The notes under the pieces: model-generated
The model's database searches: none
What the model was told of the DNA's origin: nothing
The model's input: only the letters and a program-made list of their open reading frames with translations
Shown here: piece after piece, positions 5,087 to 8,878 of the stretch
How the letters are laid out: the number at the start of each line of letters is the position of its first letter
Position numbering within the stretch: position 1 is the stretch's first letter
Program-made: the position numbers and the translations under genes
NCBI GenBank assembly: GCA_934777095.1
Contig: CAKVNP010000069.1
Coordinates: forward strand, 1 to 8,878
Reading direction: 5' to 3'
Length of the DNA: 8,878 nucleotides
Source: an uncultured Clostridium sp.
GTDB lineage: Bacteria > Bacillota > Clostridia > Clostridiales > Clostridiaceae

Positions 5087-5803
5087 TTACACCTCTCCTC
5101 CAAATAGCAAAACAGTAATATTATCTTTTCCACCTCTAGATTTAGCTAGCTCTATCATTTCGCTGCACGCATTATTTAAGTCATTATTACTGTTAATAAT
5201 TTCAATAAACTCTTCCTTCATTACCTCATTTATTAAACCATCAGTACATAATAAAAACATATCATATATATTTTTCCCGACTTCAAATATATCCACTTCT
5301 AATGATAGCGTAGTTCCTAAAGCTCTCGTAATAACATTTTTCTTTGGATGGACTCTTCCTTCCTCTTCAGTTATTGCTCCTAAATCTATCAGTTCTTGGA
5401 CCCAAGAGTGATCTTTTGTAATTTTAACAATTTCTTTCCCCTTAATTCCAAAAGTACAGCTATCACCAACATTAGCAATTTGAATTTTATCCCCTAATAT
5501 CAAACAGCCTGTAATAGTTGTGCCCATACCTTTGTATTCAGAATTATTATAAGACATATCATAAATACTTTTATTAGCATATTTAATTGCTTCTTTAAAA
5601 AGATTTTTATTCTCTATATCAAAATGTTCTTCTACATATTCTAAGATGGATTCAACGGCTAGCTTACTAGCAACTTCACCAGCATTATGCCCCCCCATAC
5701 CATCTGCCACGATATAAAGTTTATAATCCTTTTTTTCAATATATGCTGCATAATCTTCATTTAAATCTCTTACAATGCCAGCATCACTCTTTATTCCTAC
5801 CAT
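5087..5803 (-). CDS. stp: Stp/PrpC, PP2C-type Ser/Thr protein phosphatase
   Basis: A 238-residue single-domain, cytosolic, metal-dependent phosphatase that reverses PrkC phosphorylation; in relatives it acts on PrkC itself and on its substrates. The PP2C motifs are present in order: RDLNED (12-17), ADGMGGH (33-39), MGTT (93-96), NVGDS (111-115), DHSW (131-134), ITRALG (158-163), CTDGL (186-190) and GKDNIT (225-230). Metal-binding Asp17, Asp34, Asp187 and Asp227 are all there. After GDS the family's common Arg is Cys116 here, a small deviation. The start is ATG 5803 with GGAGAGG 5 nt upstream; the frame stays open to a TTG at 5857, but that would overlap rlmN. It sits between rlmN (11-nt gap) and prkC (1-nt gap), the standard kinase-phosphatase pairing of Firmicutes. 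Also known as prpC. Confidence 0.95.
   Translation of the reverse strand: MVGIKSDAGIVRDLNEDYAAYIEKKDYKLYIVADGMGGHNAGEVASKLAVESILEYVEEHFDIENKNLFKEAIKYANKSIYDMSYNNSEYKGMGTTITGCLILGDKIQIANVGDSCTFGIKGKEIVKITKDHSWVQELIDLGAITEEEGRVHPKKNVITRALGTTLSLEVDIFEVGKNIYDMFLLCTDGLINEVMKEEFIEIINSNNDLNNACSEMIELAKSRGGKDNITVLLFGGEV
5090..5101 (-). promoter_or_regulatory. Ribosome binding site that sets the prkC start
   Basis: The minus strand reads GGAGGAGAGGTG, ending 4 nt before the ATG at 5085-5083. This lies in the last codons of stp. It favours the ATG over the upstream in-frame GTG at 5133, and it suggests that kinase translation is coupled to that of the phosphatase. Confidence 0.75.
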
Positions 5804-5808
5804 ATAAA

Positions 5809-5815
5809 CCTCTCC
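5809..5815 (-). promoter_or_regulatory. Ribosome binding site that sets the stp start
   Basis: GGAGAGG on the minus strand lies 5 nt before ATG 5803-5801 and overlaps the last base of the rlmN stop codon TAG (5817-5815). It picks the ATG over the in-frame TTG at 5857, which has no clear site and lies within rlmN. Confidence 0.75.
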
Positions 5816-6846
5816 TATTCTTTGTTCTCTAAATAGCTCCTTCTTAATTGGCCACAAGCAGCATTAATATCAGTACCCATTTCCCTTCTTAAAGTCACTT
5901 CAATTCCATTTTCCTTTAAGATAGCTTCAAAATCATTTATTCTAGCTTTTGATGGTCTCTTTAAAGTATTTTCCTTTATTTCATTTACAGGAATTAAATT
6001 TACATGACATAACATTCCTTTAAGTAATTTAGCAAGTGATTTTGCATCTTCCCTGCCATCATTAACGTCTGATACAAGTGAATATTCAAAGGTTATTCTT
6101 CTACCAGTTTTATCTATATAATATCTACACGCATCTAAAATTTCACTTATAGAATATTTATTTGCTATAGGCATTATCTCTCTTCTCTTTTCATCGCTAA
6201 ATGCATGAAGAGAAATTGCAAGTGTAATACTCATTTCTAAATCTGCTAATTCCTTAATTTTAGGTACTAGCCCACATGTTGATAATGTAATATGTCTCTG
6301 CCCAATATTTAAGCCATACTCTGCATTTGCAGCTTTTAAAAACTTTACTACATTATCATAGTTATCTAATGGTTCCCCACTCCCCATTAATACAACATTG
6401 GATATTCTTTCTCCTAAAAACTTCTGTGCAACTAATATTTGTGATAATATTTCTCCAGAAGTTAAATCTCTAATACGTCCCCCTAAAGTAGAAGCACAGA
6501 ATTTACATCCCATTCTGCACCCTACCTGAGTAGAAATACAAATGGAATTTCCATGCTTATATTTCATAAGAACACATTCAATAAGGTTATTATCTTTTAA
6601 TGCTAAAAGCATCTTTTTAGTTTCATCTACATTAGATTCATATATATGTTCTATTTTAGGAATTTCTATAGCAAAATTCTCTGCTAATTTTTGTTGAAGA
6701 GATTTAGGAATATTTTTCATTTCTGAAAAACTCCATACCTCTTTATATATCCAAGAGAAGACCTGCTTTGCTCTAAAAGCAGGCTCTCCATTTTCTTTCA
6801 TCCAGCATTGTAATTCTTCTAATGTAAAATCTAATAAGTTATTCAT
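5815..6846 (-). CDS. rlmN: RlmN, dual-specificity 23S rRNA/tRNA adenine-C2 methyltransferase
   Basis: A 343-residue radical-SAM enzyme of normal length. The family methylates C2 of A2503 in 23S rRNA and of A37 in some tRNAs, in the cytosol. An N-terminal helical domain (about 1-85) precedes the radical-SAM barrel. The iron-sulfur cluster is held by Cys110, Cys114 and Cys117 in [10 protein letters not shown]. The SAM-binding motif is MGSGEPL (154-160), and SLHA (212-215) is present. Cys331 in AACGQL is the cysteine that carries the methyl group in this mechanism. A Cfr resistance enzyme is less likely, given the housekeeping context and the RlmN-like sequence. A ribosome binding site AGGTGA lies 4 nt before the ATG. 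Gaps of 11 nt on both sides place it in one transcription unit with rsmB and stp. Confidence 0.96.
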   Translation of the reverse strand: MNNLLDFTLEELQCWMKENGEPAFRAKQVFSWIYKEVWSFSEMKNIPKSLQQKLAENFAIEIPKIEHIYESNVDETKKMLLALKDNNLIECVLMKYKHGNSICISTQVGCRMGCKFCASTLGGRIRDLTSGEILSQILVAQKFLGERISNVVLMGSGEPLDNYDNVVKFLKAANAEYGLNIGQRHITLSTCGLVPKIKELADLEMSITLAISLHAFSDEKRREIMPIANKYSISEILDACRYYIDKTGRRITFEYSLVSDVNDGREDAKSLAKLLKGMLCHVNLIPVNEIKENTLKRPSKARINDFEAILKENGIEVTLRREMGTDINAACGQLRRSYLENKE

Positions 6847-6857
6847 TAAATCACCTA

Positions 6858-8174
6858 CTATTTTTTAACTATTTTACAAATAAAGAATCCATCCATATAT
6901 TCATTTGGTAGTACTGTTAATGAACCATCTTTATTGTAAAGGAAGTTTTCCATATTTCCTAAGAATATTTTTTCTACTGAAGCATCCTTATGTTTATTTA
7001 AGAACCATTCAATGTTTTCTTCATTTTCTTCTTTATTTAAAGTACAAGTTGAGTAAATCATAGTTCCCCCACTCTTTAAATATTCCCATGCATTATCCAT
7101 AATTGCTCTTTGAGTAGGTACAAGTTCTTTTAAAGATTTTCTAGTCTTATTCCATTTTATTTCTGGTTTCTTTCTAATAATTCCGATTCCTGAACATGGA
7201 ACATCAATTAATACTTTATCTGCTGAAGCAACAAACTTAGAATTTAATTTTGTAGCATCCATAGCTTCTGCAGTTATATTATTTAAACCTAATCTTTCAG
7301 CGTTTTCTGTAATTAATGATAATTTATTTTCATGAAGATCAAATCCATAAACCTTGCCTGTTCCATTTAAAAGTTCAGCCATGTGTGTAGTTTTTCCACC
7401 TGGAGCTGCACATAAATCTAAAGCACACTCATCTTCTTCTAAATCTAGAAGAGGAGCTACTAACATAGCACTTTCGTCTTGAACTGTTATTAAGCCTTCT
7501 TGGAATAATGGGTTATTTTCTATTGAACTTCCACCCTTGATGATAATAGCTTCTGGACATGCATATCCTTCTTCAACATCGTAGCCCATTTCTTCTAATC
7601 TTTCAAAAACATCATCAAAATCTGCTTTTGTATTATTTACTCTTACAGTTACCTTTGGAGTTTGGTTTAATCCCATAAGTATCTTTCTTCCATCTTCTTC
7701 ACCATATTGTTTGTAGATCATTCTAATAAACCATGGCTCATATGAATATTGATATGCTAATCTATCAATTATTCCATTGCTTACTTCAATATCATCTGGA
7801 TTTTTAGTGTAGCTTCTTAATATTCCATTAACAAGCTTTGCATTTTGTTCAGATGATTTTTTAGCAAGCTCTACTGCTTCATTGCAAGCCGCAAATTCTG
7901 GAACCTTATCTAAAAAATGCATTTGATATATTGCAATTCTTAGTATATTTAAAACTTCCTTATCCATTAGGTTAATATCTTTTACAAAGTTTGAAATTAT
8001 AGTATCTAGCGTATTTTTTCTTCTTAATGTTCCATATACTAATTCTGTAACTAAAGCTCTGTCTTTATCTTCTAAGTCAGATGCATTTAGCTCTCTTGAA
8101 AGGACAATATTTGAATAAGCTCCTTCCTCTAAAACTCTGTTTATAATATTTAATGCTACTTCTCTACTGTTCAT
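6858..8174 (-). CDS. rsmB: RsmB, 16S rRNA cytosine-C5 methyltransferase (m5C967)
   Basis: A 438-residue protein of the usual family length. An N-terminal NusB-like RNA-binding helical domain (about 1-130) is joined to a NOL1/NOP2/Sun-type SAM methyltransferase domain (about 170-436). Visible motifs are the SAM-binding [11 protein letters not shown] (253-263), FDLHENK (278-284), DVPCSGIG (324-331) with Cys327, [10 protein letters not shown] (375-384) with the catalytic Cys377, and DGFF (428-431). RsmB methylates C967 (E. coli numbering) of 16S rRNA. The ATG has AAGAGGT 5 nt upstream, partly in the end of the preceding protease gene, with a 10-nt gap. In many Firmicutes rsmB follows fmt and this zinc protease gene; def and fmt would be expected to the right of the window. 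Confidence 0.96.
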   Translation of the reverse strand: MNSREVALNIINRVLEEGAYSNIVLSRELNASDLEDKDRALVTELVYGTLRRKNTLDTIISNFVKDINLMDKEVLNILRIAIYQMHFLDKVPEFAACNEAVELAKKSSEQNAKLVNGILRSYTKNPDDIEVSNGIIDRLAYQYSYEPWFIRMIYKQYGEEDGRKILMGLNQTPKVTVRVNNTKADFDDVFERLEEMGYDVEEGYACPEAIIIKGGSSIENNPLFQEGLITVQDESAMLVAPLLDLEEDECALDLCAAPGGKTTHMAELLNGTGKVYGFDLHENKLSLITENAERLGLNNITAEAMDATKLNSKFVASADKVLIDVPCSGIGIIRKKPEIKWNKTRKSLKELVPTQRAIMDNAWEYLKSGGTMIYSTCTLNKEENEENIEWFLNKHKDASVEKIFLGNMENFLYNKDGSLTVLPNEYMDGFFICKIVKK

Positions 8175-8184
8175 AAAATACCTC

Positions 8185-8877
8185 TTAATCGTTATTTCTA
8201 TTGCTTAATGCAATTAATCTTAATAATTGTGTTACTGACATTAGTGCTGCTGCTACATATGTCATAGCTGCTGCACTTAAAACCTTCTTAGCACCCTTTA
8301 CTTCATCTCCATACAATATAGATCTACTTTCAAGAATTTCTAAAGCTCTTCTTGATGCATTAAACTCTACAGGTAATGTTACCAGTTGGAAAATTACTGT
8401 TGCAGAGAAAAATATTATACCTATTGTAGTCAATCCTGGCAATGATAAAAATATTCCTAATATAAATAATATCATAGATGCCTGGCTTGCAAAATTTACT
8501 CCTGTTGCAATTGTTGTTCTAAGTACCAATGGTTTATATTGGACACTATGTTGTATTGCATGGCCTACTTCATGAGCAGCAACTCCCGCTGCAGAAATAG
8601 AAGATCCATGGTAAATATCTCTTGAAAGACGTATTACTCTTTTCGATGGATCATAATGGTCTGATAATTCACCACCTGTTTCCACAACTGGAACATCATA
8701 AAGCCCTGCTCCATCAAGAATCATTCTGGCAATCTGCTGTCCAGTATATCCATTAGCATTTCTTACTTCTCTATATTTTCTATATGTGCTGCTTACTTTT
8801 GCCTGTGCCCAAAAAGAAACTATTAAAGCAGGAATAAGTAATATCATCGTACTATCATAATAAAAAGGATATATCAT
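8185..8877 (-). CDS. YugP-like membrane zinc metallopeptidase
   Basis: A 230-residue protein of the Zn_peptidase_2 family, close in length to B. subtilis YugP. The zinc motif HEVGH is at 102-106 (His102, Glu103, His106), and LPVEFNAS (168-175) supplies the likely third ligand Glu171. LSDHYDP (71-77) is a family signature. Hydrophobic segments at about 10-24, 122-146, 148-169 and 203-222 point to an integral membrane protein. The substrate and role in this family are poorly known. The start appears complete: ATG 8877-8875 gives MIYPFYYD, which resembles family N-termini, but the ribosome binding site lies outside the window. It is the first gene visible in the unit that runs through rsmB, rlmN, stp and prkC, and its stop codon lies 10 nt before rsmB. 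Confidence 0.9.
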   Translation of the reverse strand: MIYPFYYDSTMILLIPALIVSFWAQAKVSSTYRKYREVRNANGYTGQQIARMILDGAGLYDVPVVETGGELSDHYDPSKRVIRLSRDIYHGSSISAAGVAAHEVGHAIQHSVQYKPLVLRTTIATGVNFASQASMILFILGIFLSLPGLTTIGIIFFSATVIFQLVTLPVEFNASRRALEILESRSILYGDEVKGAKKVLSAAAMTYVAAALMSVTQLLRLIALSNRNND

Positions 8878-8878
8878 A

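Noticed and set aside
5086..5133. Longer prkC starting at GTG 5133
   Set aside because: It would overlap stp by 47 bases; the kinase N-terminus of relatives begins near the ATG at 5085, which has a strong ribosome site.
5804..5857. Longer stp starting at TTG 5857
   Set aside because: It would overlap rlmN; ATG 5803 with GGAGAGG is better, and PP2C relatives begin at about that point.

Overview
The window is AT-rich Firmicutes chromosome, most likely from a spore-forming Clostridium-type organism. The reasons are the low GC, strong GGAGG-type ribosome binding sites, U-tract terminators, a sporulation gene (spoVM), and the gene order yugP-like / rsmB / rlmN / stp(prpC) / prkC / rsgA / rpe / thiN / spoVM. 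That order is a well-known conserved block in Bacillus and Clostridium. Apart from one partial gene end at the far left, every gene is on the minus strand, so the biological order runs from right to left.

Layout, in direction of transcription. Unit 1 (8877 down to 2881) holds a YugP-like membrane zinc protease, rsmB (16S rRNA m5C methyltransferase), rlmN (23S rRNA/tRNA m2A radical-SAM methyltransferase), stp (PP2C phosphatase) and prkC (PASTA-domain Ser/Thr kinase). Gaps are 1 to 11 nt, and the unit ends at a strong terminator at 2804-2845. Unit 2 (2699 down to 549) holds rsgA (30S assembly GTPase), rpe (ribulose-phosphate 3-epimerase) and thiN (thiamine pyrophosphokinase). Its genes overlap by 1 nt or are separated by 1 nt, and it ends at a terminator at 470-525. 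Unit 3 is a 22-codon gene at 388-456 that I identify as spoVM. It has its own candidate sporulation sigma-E type promoter, interleaved with the thiN terminator. A convergent plus-strand gene of unknown identity ends at 69 on a terminator that could serve both directions.

Functionally the block joins ribosome maturation (RsmB, RlmN, RsgA), a reversible Ser/Thr phosphorylation pair (PrkC/Stp), central metabolism and cofactor supply (Rpe, ThiN), and spore coat assembly (SpoVM). All large genes look intact and ordinary for their families.

The least ordinary part is the stretch between spoVM and the left-hand gene. From about 256 to 391 it holds a GC-rich tandem array of about seven short units. 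Each unit is a mini-hairpin followed by the heptamer CATTCAC (GTGAATG on the minus strand). The stem sequences differ from unit to unit but mostly keep their pairing. The array begins exactly at the 3' end of spoVM, whose product is a few residues shorter than B. subtilis SpoVM. Other points worth a look are the interlocked thiN terminator and spoVM promoter, and a Ser/Gly-rich low-complexity tail with 36-bp DNA repeats at the C-terminus of PrkC.
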